Assembly (NCBI GenBank): GCA_947629645.1
Contig: CANREV010000007.1
Span: 1-64,000 of the forward strand
Direction: 5' to 3'
DNA: 64,000 bases
Origin: an uncultured Acetatifactor sp.
GTDB lineage: Bacteria > Bacillota > Clostridia > Lachnospirales > Lachnospiraceae
Shown: piece after piece, positions 9,475 through 16,650 of the stretch
Layout of the letters: the number at the start of each line of letters is the position of its first letter
Position numbering within the stretch: the stretch's first letter is position 1
The notes under the pieces: generated by a model
What the model was told of the DNA's origin: nothing
The model's input: only the letters and a program-made list of their open reading frames with translations
The model's database searches: none
Translations under genes and position numbers: made by a program

Positions 9475-10149
9475 TCATTTTTTCTTCATCCTGCCAAACA
9501 GACTGCAAATGCCCTTCACAGCCGCCGGTGTGGCGATTCCTGCCATGGCCACCGTCAACATCAGAAATAAAATGCCGATCCCGCCACAGATCAGGCCGCC
9601 GCCCAGCAGCCCCAGACTCACCACAGGGTCCGCCCACAGGCACATCATGCCCGTAACCGCAAGAACAAGCAGCAGGATCAACAATGCCACCGCCACGATC
9701 CCAAAACTGAAGATCAGAGCAAACCAGGTCACTATGATACCGCACAAAGTACCGAATATGCCTGCCGCAATCCCAAGCAGCGCCGGGGAAAACAAAACAG
9801 CCGCAATGACCAGCAGCACGATCGCCCATGTGGGCACGCCCGTTTTCTCCGGTTGTTTTTGTGTCTCCGGTATCCTGTTTAAATCAGGCTGCTGATATTG
9901 CACTACGGCCCTGTCCGAAGACGCAGCCTTCTGATAGACACCATCCCCGTAACCAGCTCCGTAAAGGTCACGCTTGATATTCTCGGCAACCTTCGCCGGA
10001 TTTCCCAGCGCTTCAATCACCGCCTGTTCGTTCTCCTCCCCCGCATCGTTAAAATAATCATTATAATATTGCAAAGCCTCCTCCCGTTCTGTAGGAGAAA
10101 TATTTTGCAGCAGACTCTCCAACTGCCTCATAAAATCGACTCTATTCAT
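9475..10149 (-). CDS. DUF1700 (HAAS-domain) membrane protein
   Basis: A 224-residue protein with an N-terminal HAAS/DUF1700 helical domain (MNRVDFMRQLESLLQ to about residue 65, including EEALQYYNDYFNDAG and the ALGNPAKVAENIK motif), a polar linker, then four or more membrane spans (about 108-215) rich in Gly, Ala and Ile. The HAAS domain is usually paired with PadR-family regulators and is thought to take part in signalling with them. The start codon overlaps the PadR stop by 4 nt (ATGA), which indicates translational coupling. DUF4097 follows after 70 nt. Confidence 0.87.
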   Translation of the reverse strand: MNRVDFMRQLESLLQNISPTEREEALQYYNDYFNDAGEENEQAVIEALGNPAKVAENIKRDLYGAGYGDGVYQKAASSDRAVVQYQQPDLNRIPETQKQPEKTGVPTWAIVLLVIAAVLFSPALLGIAAGIFGTLCGIIVTWFALIFSFGIVAVALLILLLVLAVTGMMCLWADPVVSLGLLGGGLICGGIGILFLMLTVAMAGIATPAAVKGICSLFGRMKKK

Positions 10150-10553
10150 AATTGATCTCCACTCCCTTCCGGATCCGTCTTCCCCTCAACCGCATCATTT
10201 TTTGCAAGTTTTCCTGCATCCATCTCCGCACTAAGATCGATCCTGCCCTCAAACAGTCCCGTGATCTTATCCGAATATCTGCGCCACTCGCTCTCGTAAA
10301 GCCGCAGTTGCGCCCAGCCTCTGCTGGTCACTTTATAATAACGTCTGTTTCTTCCGGCGCACTCCATGTCATAGACTTCGAGGCACTCATCCTTCTGCAG
10401 CCTTCTCAGCACCGGATAAAGCGTGGATTCGGACAGATCGATGACCTGTCTTACTTCCTGCGTGATTTTATAACCGTAAGTACCATCCGGCTCCTTAGAG
10501 ACCACCGCCAGCACAATGGCATCCAGAAGAGCCGAACCTGTATTAAATACCAT
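10146..10553 (-). CDS. PadR-family transcriptional regulator
   Basis: A 135-residue regulator with the PadR winged helix: LLDAIVLAVVSKEPDGTYGYKITQEV, then STLYPVLRRLQKDECLEVYDMECAGRNRRYYKVTSRG broken across the recognition helix and wing, followed by a short C-terminal helix for dimerisation. PadR proteins are usually repressors of adjacent membrane-protein genes. The start at 10553 is set by AAGGAGAG 5 nt upstream; the frame stays open to 10730 but that stretch covers the promoter. It is first in the cassette and overlaps DUF1700 by 4 nt. It probably represses its own promoter through the palindrome at 10670-10715. Confidence 0.9.
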   Translation of the reverse strand: MVFNTGSALLDAIVLAVVSKEPDGTYGYKITQEVRQVIDLSESTLYPVLRRLQKDECLEVYDMECAGRNRRYYKVTSRGWAQLRLYESEWRRYSDKITGLFEGRIDLSAEMDAGKLAKNDAVEGKTDPEGSGDQL

Positions 10554-10669
10554 GTCATCTCTCCTTTTTGTTTTCCGTTCCTGACCTTGTTTCCGATTAT
10601 TACTTATTATCTGTTTTGAATTCTCCTGTGCACCCGGAGTATCCAATTTATCTGCGACCGTATAATAAT

Positions 10670-10730
10670 ATATGGCGTATAATATCTCGGTCGTTGAGCA
10701 TACTATACGCCATATAATATCATATGTCAA
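10670..10730 (-). promoter_or_regulatory. padR-cassette promoter with long palindromic operator
   Basis: On the minus strand TTGACA (10725-10730), a 17-bp spacer and TATAGT (10702-10707) form a near-consensus promoter. A perfect 12-bp inverted repeat flanks the start region: TATACGCCATAT at 10704-10715 covers the -10, and ATATGGCGTATA at 10670-10681 lies downstream, with 22 bp between the arms. Each arm is itself a TATA-GC-TATA-like half dyad. The placement fits steric repression, most simply by the PadR protein encoded just downstream. Confidence 0.75.
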
Positions 10731-10749
10731 TATGTATCAGTAAAAAATT

Positions 10750-12063
10750 TTAACGCTCCATTTTCCAGAAGGACGCGCTGTAGGCGGGCAGCCTGCTGCC
10801 GCCGCCGAAATCATGAGTTTCACCGCTGATCAGATCCACCGCCAGACCACAGCCGGCATCAAAATGGGCGTCAAAATCGCTGCCATCCGCATTGATCGCC
10901 ACCATCACTCTCTCATGCTCCGACTTTCTCTCAAAGATGCACTGCCTGTTAGTCAGAAGGACCGAGCGGAACGCGCCGTAATTGAGCGCTTCGGAATGCT
11001 TTTTTGCCTCCGCCAGCTTAGCGATCCACTGACATAAATCATTCCAGACGGGCTCTTCAAAGCAGGGTCTAAGCGCCGGATCCCCCTGAGACTTCTCCCC
11101 TTTCGCCCCCCACTCGCTGCCATAATAGACGCAGGGAATGCCCGGCATACCAAACTGCAGCGCATAGATCAGGGGAAGATGACTGGCATTGGTAAGAATG
11201 CTCGCCACCCTGGTCACGTCATGATTATCCACAAAGGACAGCAGATGCTTTCCACGGTACAAAGTCCAGTTCTCGGGTCCGAACTGCCGCAGCAGGGAAT
11301 GGACGATCTCGAACAGGTTCATGCTGTTAAAGCTGCTGTAAAGCCCCTTATAGCACTCATAATTTGTCACGGAATGCAGCATGGCATCGTTCATCAGGCG
11401 ATTGTAGTCTCCGTGAAGCATTTCCCCGATCAGCACGAAATCATCCTTTAACCCCTGCGTAAAGCTCCGCAGCCTGCGCACAAAATCTTCATCCAGGCTG
11501 TAGGCCACATCCAGCCGCAATCCATCGATGTTAAACTCCTCCACCCAGAACTTCACGCTCTCCAGCAGATAATTGACGACCTCCTCATTGCGCAGATTCA
11601 GTTTGACCAGATCATAGTTGCCCTCCCAGCCCTCGTACCACAGGCCGTCATTATAATTGGAATTTCCGCCGAAATCGATCCGGTAGAACCAGCCTGTATA
11701 GGGGGAACTCTCCCTGTTTCTGACCACATCACGAAAAGGCCCGAAGCCTCTTCCCACATGATTGAACACACCGTCCAGCACTACTTTAATGCCGTTTTCA
11801 TGGAGTTCTTTACACACCTTTTTAAAATCATCGTTGGTGCCAAGTCTGGTATCCAGCTTCCGATAATCCCTTGTATTATAGCCATGGGTATCGGATTCAA
11901 AAACAGGGGAAAAATAAATTGCGTTGATCCCCAGCTTTTTCATATGGGGGATCCAATCCAGTACCTTTAAAATCCGGTGCTCCAACACGCCGTCATTCTC
12001 AAAAGGCGCTCCGCAAAATCCCAGCGGATAAATTTGATAAAATACACTTTCGTATGCCCACAT
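10750..12063 (-). CDS. GH13 alpha-amylase-family glycosidase (maltodextrin type)
   Basis: A 437-residue cytoplasmic GH13 enzyme made of the catalytic barrel and a short C-terminal beta domain, without the N-terminal domain of neopullulanases. Conserved regions: I DGVFNH (97-102), II GLRLDVAY with nucleophile Asp185, III LIGEML with acid/base Glu214, IV FVDNHD with Asp282. It probably cleaves alpha-glucosidic bonds in maltodextrins or related oligosaccharides. The start at 12063 follows AAGGAG by 7 nt. The frame continues upstream to 12222 through repeats and is judged non-coding there. It appears monocistronic. Subfamily specificity (cyclomaltodextrinase, alpha-glucosidase or maltogenic amylase) cannot be fixed from motifs alone. 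Confidence 0.88.
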   Translation of the reverse strand: MWAYESVFYQIYPLGFCGAPFENDGVLEHRILKVLDWIPHMKKLGINAIYFSPVFESDTHGYNTRDYRKLDTRLGTNDDFKKVCKELHENGIKVVLDGVFNHVGRGFGPFRDVVRNRESSPYTGWFYRIDFGGNSNYNDGLWYEGWEGNYDLVKLNLRNEEVVNYLLESVKFWVEEFNIDGLRLDVAYSLDEDFVRRLRSFTQGLKDDFVLIGEMLHGDYNRLMNDAMLHSVTNYECYKGLYSSFNSMNLFEIVHSLLRQFGPENWTLYRGKHLLSFVDNHDVTRVASILTNASHLPLIYALQFGMPGIPCVYYGSEWGAKGEKSQGDPALRPCFEEPVWNDLCQWIAKLAEAKKHSEALNYGAFRSVLLTNRQCIFERKSEHERVMVAINADGSDFDAHFDAGCGLAVDLISGETHDFGGGSRLPAYSASFWKMER

Positions 12064-12146
12064 ACCATTTCTCCTTCTGCGTTTTAATTTCAGACCCGCA
12101 TTTGCCGTCTGCACGTCTGTTGACCAATTCAGTACTAAAATTGCTT

Positions 12147-12185
12147 CCATGGATTGTGTCCATGGATTGCATCCATGGGAGCAGC
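12147..12185. repeat. Three tandem 13-bp repeats upstream of GH13
   Basis: Three consecutive 13-bp units start at 12147, 12160 and 12173. Units 1 and 2 are TCCATGGATTGTG and TCCATGGATTGCA (11 of 13 identical); unit 3 keeps TCCATGG. Each contains the palindrome CCATGG, so the core recurs every 13 bp. They lie 84-122 bp before the GH13 start codon and could be operators. No convincing promoter is visible around them. Confidence 0.6.
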
Positions 12186-12186
12186 C

Positions 12187-12264
12187 TGTGGAAAAAAAGA
12201 AATATCTGTCATTTTTTTGCATCTTTCATCATAAAAATCCACAGAATCCACATAGTTATCCACA
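12187..12264. other. Cluster of DnaA-box-like 9-mers
   Basis: Two exact matches to the DnaA-box consensus TTWTNCACA are found 69 bp apart: TTTTCCACA on the minus strand (12187-12195) and TTATCCACA on the plus strand (12256-12264). Two degenerate copies (AAATCCACA ending 12243, GAATCCACA ending 12252) lie between. The stretch is AT-rich. No replication gene or dnaA/dnaN context is present, so it is recorded as a site cluster, not an origin. Confidence 0.35.
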
Positions 12265-12327
12265 ATTACACCTATGTCAGTTTACCACTTTTTGCATGTC
12301 AGTTCCATAGTTTTTCATATAATTTTC

Positions 12328-14949
12328 TCACAGCCATGAATCCCAAAATCTTTCTACCCGCTTCGCCACCGTGTCCACCGTCACCATTTCATACTGTTCC
12401 CACTCTCTTGGAAACAGTTTGCGGTAAGTAAACTGCAGAAATCTCTCGTCCAGCAAAGCAACGATTCCCACATCTTCCGCGGTGCGGATGACCCTTCCCG
12501 CCGCCTGCAAAACCTTGTTCATGCCATTGTAGCGGTAAGAATAGTCAAAACCATTTTCCCCTTCCGCATCGAAATATCTTTTTAAGATCTCCCTTTCACT
12601 GCAGACCTGAGGAATCCCTGTTCCTACGATGATCACGCCGATCAGGCTGTTGTTCTTCAGATCGATCCCCTCGCTGAAAATTCCGCCCAGAACGCAAAAA
12701 CCGATGAGAATCGTATCCTCCTCTTCCTCGATCTCCATGTCGATAACCGCCTGAAGATCACAGTCCGAGGCCCCTCCCCGGAATCTGGACAAAAACTCCT
12801 CCCGCTCCATTTCACTCATATACTCGTTTTGCAGAATACACTCTTTGTCCCGAGAAGCGAAATGTTCCATATAGATATCATATACCGTGCGCAAAAACGC
12901 ATAAGACGGAAAAAAGACCATATAATTTCCGTGCCTGTTTTTTACGATCTCGTCAATGTAACGGGCTATATTATAATATTCCGACTCCGATCTTCTGACA
13001 TATTTGCTGGTGACATCCGATGCGAGAAACAAAGCGCGTTTCATAGGATTAAACACTGACCTGGCGTAAATTTCATAGTCCTCATCCCCGCCTCCCAGAA
13101 GCTTTTTATAGTACTGGATAGGCAGAAAGGTGGCGGAAAAGAGGATCGTACTGCATCCCTTAGCCATACAGTTCTTCAGATTTTCCGCAGGATTGACGCA
13201 AAACAGTCTGACCAGGAAATCTCCCTCTTCCCCGAGCTGCGTATAGGTCACATAATGTTCATCCAGCAGTTCGTAGATCTCCAGAAAATGTCCCACGTCA
13301 AAATACAGATCCAGCAATGTTTCCCTGATCTTGGGCTGTTTTTCCTCCTGCTCTGACAAATATTCATCCAGCGCGGACTGAAGGCGCATCAGCGGCTTTA
13401 CAAAATCATCGATCCGCTCTACCGTCCGCCACCCTCCGCATTCCCTTTCCAATGCCAGAAGCTCCTCATTGCACTTTTCCATCTGATAAACCATCCTGGA
13501 AGCATAGCCCTGACGCACCAGGATACTGCGCCCCGCGCTGTTGCCGGTACCGGATTGGTCAATCGCGCCTCCGGATTCCGCATTTTTCGACATTTCTGTC
13601 ATATCCATTGTCATTTGTCCTTCAATTTCGCGCTTTTTCAACCTTTTAGAAGTTTCTGACAAAATTGTCTTTTTCAATTCTCCTGCAATTTCCAGCATAA
13701 CATTTTTATAGAGTGAAGCGCTATACATTTCTCTGCCGCGCTCTAAAAGGTTATGGGCTTCATCGATCAAAAAAATATATTTTCCGCTGTTTCCTTCCCC
13801 GAAAAACCTCTTCAGACAGACATGCGGGTCAAACAGATAATTGTAATCGCATATGATCGCATCGCAAAAAAGGCTCATATCAAGACACATTTCAAACGGG
13901 CAGACCTGATGTCTGGCGGCATACTCCTCAATCTTTTCCCGGCTGAAATTTTCTTCGGAAATCAGAAGGTCAAAAAGAGCATCGTTGATTCTGTCAAAGT
14001 GACCTTTGGCGTAAGGACAACTCTCAGGGTTACATTCCGGCTGCTCCATAAAACAGATCTTTTCTTTTGCAGTAAGGATCACCGTCTTAAAACGCAAGCC
14101 TTTCTTTCGCAGCAGGTCAAATGTTTCGGCCGCCACCGTTCTGGTGATCGTCTTAGCCGTCAGATAAAACAATTTCTCCGCCATGTCCTGGCCTATGGCC
14201 TGCACCGCCGGATAAATGGTGGAAATGGTTTTGCCCGCCCCCGTGGGCGCCTCCAGAAACAATTTCTTCTTATGATAAATTGTACGATAAACGCCCGCCA
14301 CCAGATCTTTTTGTCCCTCTCTGTACGGAAAGGGAAATTCCAATCCCCTTATGGACTCCCTGCGAAGTCTCTGCCATCTGCAGGCGTAATCCGCCCATTT
14401 TCGATAACTTTCTATGAGCGCCTGAAACCATTCCTCCAGCTGTTCAAAGGAAAAATCCTCATAAAAATAACGGATATCTTCCGTCTCCATATTGCAGTAG
14501 GTCATCCGCACCCCTATTTCAGGTAACTTTTCCCGCAGGGCGAAAATATAAGCGTAACATTTGGCCTGCGCAGTATGCAGTGGCAGGGGTTCTTTCATCT
14601 TTTCCACATCCCGGTAAGTCCCTTTGATCTCATCAATGATGATCCGGCCCTCTTTATGGATGATACCATCTGCACGACCCTCCACCACAAGCAGATAATC
14701 CTGCGTTGGCAGAGAGTATCTCAGCGTGACCTCGGCCTCGTATTCCGCCCCCATTCTCCGCTGGATCATGCGGTGAATACGTCCGCCTTCCTGCATGGCG
14801 TTGTCAGAAGACGCCTGATGCCGGTTATCGATATCTCCATGACGCAGAATAAACTCCACCAGGTTTCTGACAGAAATGCGGACCTCTTTATCTTCTGCCC
14901 CCAGACGCTCCACCTCCCGACTTATCCCATGTTTTTCACACGAAAGCAA
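12328..14949 (-). CDS. DinG/XPD-type helicase with N-terminal PD-(D/E)XK nuclease domain
   Basis: An 873-residue fusion. Residues about 25-190 form a RecB/Cas4-like PD-(D/E)XK domain: GRADGI (Asp94), IIDEIKGTY (Glu107, Lys109) and HTAQAKCYAYIF (Gln128, Tyr132). The rest is an XPD/DinG-like SF2 helicase: Walker A APTGAGKT (234-241), a cysteine cluster for a 4Fe-4S centre (Cys299, Cys306, Cys311, Cys350, Cys355 are candidates), DEAH box (396-399), and C-terminal motif VI QAAGRVIRTAED. It probably unwinds, and may cut, damaged or recombining DNA. The frame opens with TTG at 14949; AGGGAG lies only 2 nt upstream, inside the arm of a hairpin (14951-14989), so the exact start is uncertain. There is no operon partner except the small gene upstream. 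Confidence 0.85.
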   Translation of the reverse strand: MLSCEKHGISREVERLGAEDKEVRISVRNLVEFILRHGDIDNRHQASSDNAMQEGGRIHRMIQRRMGAEYEAEVTLRYSLPTQDYLLVVEGRADGIIHKEGRIIIDEIKGTYRDVEKMKEPLPLHTAQAKCYAYIFALREKLPEIGVRMTYCNMETEDIRYFYEDFSFEQLEEWFQALIESYRKWADYACRWQRLRRESIRGLEFPFPYREGQKDLVAGVYRTIYHKKKLFLEAPTGAGKTISTIYPAVQAIGQDMAEKLFYLTAKTITRTVAAETFDLLRKKGLRFKTVILTAKEKICFMEQPECNPESCPYAKGHFDRINDALFDLLISEENFSREKIEEYAARHQVCPFEMCLDMSLFCDAIICDYNYLFDPHVCLKRFFGEGNSGKYIFLIDEAHNLLERGREMYSASLYKNVMLEIAGELKKTILSETSKRLKKREIEGQMTMDMTEMSKNAESGGAIDQSGTGNSAGRSILVRQGYASRMVYQMEKCNEELLALERECGGWRTVERIDDFVKPLMRLQSALDEYLSEQEEKQPKIRETLLDLYFDVGHFLEIYELLDEHYVTYTQLGEEGDFLVRLFCVNPAENLKNCMAKGCSTILFSATFLPIQYYKKLLGGGDEDYEIYARSVFNPMKRALFLASDVTSKYVRRSESEYYNIARYIDEIVKNRHGNYMVFFPSYAFLRTVYDIYMEHFASRDKECILQNEYMSEMEREEFLSRFRGGASDCDLQAVIDMEIEEEEDTILIGFCVLGGIFSEGIDLKNNSLIGVIIVGTGIPQVCSEREILKRYFDAEGENGFDYSYRYNGMNKVLQAAGRVIRTAEDVGIVALLDERFLQFTYRKLFPREWEQYEMVTVDTVAKRVERFWDSWL

Positions 14950-14950
14950 A

Positions 14951-14989
14951 ACTCCCTATGAAGATAGTACTCTATCTCTCACAGGGAGT
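14951..14989 (-). terminator. Hairpin between the HPr-like gene and the helicase
   Basis: ACTCCCT (14951-14957) pairs with AGGGAGT (14983-14989), extended by an inner GATAG/CTATC helix. In the minus direction the hairpin is followed by only TTTTG, so it would be a weak terminator for the HPr-like gene. Its 3-prime arm contains the AGGGAG that is the only ribosome-site candidate for the helicase TTG start, so it may also limit helicase translation. Confidence 0.5.
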
Positions 14990-15052
14990 CAATTTTCTAT
15001 GATAAAGTGTTTCTCAAAATTAAGACTTTCCCGCAGCAGACGATACAAAACA

Positions 15053-15277
15053 TCAGCAGGCTACTGCCAGAGTCTTAAGCATCTCCTCCAGTTCCGCGTT
15101 ATAACCTTCATAAGAAACTCTCAACAGGCTATTGAAATCCAGTCCGCATACTCCTAAAAAAGATTTAGCATCCACTATATACCTGTTGTAGGAGATATCA
15201 ATGTCAAAGTTGCATTTGCAGGCTACATCTACAAAATGCTTTACATCATCGGGTGCCAAACGAATTGTCTTTACCAT
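15053..15277 (-). CDS. Small HPr-like protein lacking the active-site histidine
   Basis: A 74-residue protein resembling PTS phosphocarrier HPr in length and in the central pattern SYNRYIVDAKSFLGVCGLDF, which matches the Ser46-region helix of HPr (KSxxGxxxL). The N-terminal segment that should carry the phosphorylated His15 reads LAPDDVKHFVDVACKCNFD; the one His is displaced and followed by Phe-Val, so phosphotransfer is doubtful. The start at 15277 has AAAGGATGG 5 nt upstream; ATG 15286 is the alternative. It may be a regulatory or vestigial HPr homologue; no partner PTS gene is nearby. Function unknown. Confidence 0.7.
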   Translation of the reverse strand: MVKTIRLAPDDVKHFVDVACKCNFDIDISYNRYIVDAKSFLGVCGLDFNSLLRVSYEGYNAELEEMLKTLAVAC

Positions 15278-15605
15278 ATTAACCATCCTTTCATAGATTT
15301 ACAGTGCTATACATTTCATGTTTCTTATTTAAACATTATATCCAAAAACACAAAAAAGTAAAGTAAAATACCTTTCAAAAAAAAGGGGTTTGGAGCGTCT
15401 TTTTTGTGCATTTTTGTATATATTACTCATTTTTCCATCATTTCGTCATATTATTCCGAAACCGAGGTGGAAGCATATTCCTTTAGAGTTTGACAGAATC
15501 CGGTTCAGCAATATATTTTTTTCCTGTAAAAAGTATTGCAAATTATAGAAAAAAGCGGTTAAATGAAATAGGAAACAGATTCTGATAACAGAGGGAACCA
15601 AACAA
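15278..15605. other. Divergent intergenic region, HPr-like gene / asnA
   Basis: There is no gene in this 328-bp AT-rich gap. Minus-strand promoter for the HPr-like gene: TATAAT at 15335-15340, with only weak -35 candidates. Plus-strand promoter for asnA: TTGACA (15490-15495), 16-bp spacer, TATATT (15512-15517), giving a leader of about 80 nt. No T-box, riboswitch or terminator fold is apparent in that leader. The middle (about 15365-15480) holds only A- and T-rich tracts. Confidence 0.6.
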
Positions 15606-16616
15606 ATGTCAAACTTACAAATACCTAAAAATTACAAATCGGAGTTAAATCTCCACGACACGCAGGTGGCCATCAAAATGGTGAAAGATTTCTTCCAGAC
15701 GCTGTTGGCCGAGCGCTTAAATCTTCTGCGTGTTTCCGCACCGCTGTTCGTTGACCCCGCGACCGGCTTAAACGATAATCTTAACGGCGTGGAACGGCCC
15801 GTCTCCTTTGATATTAAGTGCCAGGACGGCAGGGAAGGAGAAATTGTCCATTCCCTCGCAAAATGGAAGCGCTACGCCCTGCAGAAATACGGTTTCCATG
15901 CAGGAGAGGGACTCTACACCGATATGAGCGCCATCCGGCGGGATGAACAGACGGACAATATCCATTCCATCTATGTAGACCAGTGGGACTGGGAGAAGAT
16001 CATCACCAAAGAGGAACGCAATCTGGAGACTTTAAAGGATACCGTCCGCTCCATCTACAAAGTGCTTCGTAAAACCGAAAAATACATGTCGATCCACTTC
16101 GATTACATCGAGGAGATCCTGCCCCACGATATCTTCTTTATCACTACCGCGGAGCTTAAAGACATGTTCCCCGACTACACTCCCAAAGAAAGAGAATACT
16201 ACATAGCCAAGGCAAAGGGCGCTGTCTGCATCCTGCAGATCGGCGATGATCTGGAAAACGGCGAACCCCACGATGGGCGTGCGCCGGATTATGACGACTG
16301 GACATTAAACGGCGATATCATTGTATATTACCCTGTTCTTGACATTGCTCTGGAGCTGTCAAGCATGGGGATCAGGGTAGACAAAGACGCGCTTTTGTCC
16401 CAGTTGGAAAAAGCCGGCTGCCCTGAACGCGCTGAACTTCCTTTCCACCAGGCGGTGATCAGGGAGGAATTGCCCTGCACCATCGGCGGCGGCATCGGAC
16501 AATCGCGAATTTGTATGTTTTTCCTGCGTAAAGCGCATATTGGCGAAGTACAATGCTCCTTATGGCCCGATGATGTCATGAAGGAAGCTGAAAAAAAAGG
16601 TCTGCAGCTGTTGTAA
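15606..16616 (+). CDS. asnA: Aspartate-ammonia ligase (asparagine synthetase A)
   Basis: A 336-residue cytosolic enzyme that makes asparagine from aspartate, ammonia and ATP. The class II aminoacyl-tRNA-synthetase-like fold is recognisable from LHDTQVAIKMVKDFF, NDNLNGVERPVSFDI, GLYTDMSAIRRDE, SIYVDQWDWEK and the C-terminal GGGIGQSRICMFFLRKAHIGEVQ region broken over the ATP site. Length equals the family norm of about 330. The ribosome site GAGGGA is well placed. It is monocistronic, with its own promoter (15490-15517) and a terminator overlapping its stop codon. It uses ammonia directly, in contrast to glutamine-dependent AsnB, which fits an ammonia-rich gut habitat (inference). Confidence 0.96.
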   Translation: MSNLQIPKNYKSELNLHDTQVAIKMVKDFFQTLLAERLNLLRVSAPLFVDPATGLNDNLNGVERPVSFDIKCQDGREGEIVHSLAKWKRYALQKYGFHAGEGLYTDMSAIRRDEQTDNIHSIYVDQWDWEKIITKEERNLETLKDTVRSIYKVLRKTEKYMSIHFDYIEEILPHDIFFITTAELKDMFPDYTPKEREYYIAKAKGAVCILQIGDDLENGEPHDGRAPDYDDWTLNGDIIVYYPVLDIALELSSMGIRVDKDALLSQLEKAGCPERAELPFHQAVIREELPCTIGGGIGQSRICMFFLRKAHIGEVQCSLWPDDVMKEAEKKGLQLL

Positions 16617-16632
16617 GCTGCGGGCCTTTTTT
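16595..16632. terminator. Bidirectional terminator containing the asnA stop codon
   Basis: AAAAGGTCTGCAGCT pairs with AGCTGCGGGCCTTTTTT across a 6-nt loop. On the plus strand it ends in T6; on the minus strand it ends in T8, so it also serves the converging gene that stops at 16651. The asnA TAA (16614-16616) lies at the loop, so terminating ribosomes would cover the left arm. Confidence 0.85.
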
Positions 16633-16650
16633 GACAGTCAACACGATATC

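Noticed and set aside
10554-10730. N-terminal extension of PadR by 59 residues
   Set aside because: The extension would encode the operator and promoter. The ATG at 10553 has a strong ribosome site, and PadR proteins begin close to the helix-turn-helix.
12147-12264. Replication origin (oriC or plasmid origin)
   Set aside because: There is no dnaA, dnaN, repA or partition gene nearby, and only two exact DnaA-box matches. Reported instead as a site cluster.
15518-15605. T-box leader before asnA
   Set aside because: The leader is only about 80 nt and lacks the T-box core sequence and a specifier stem.
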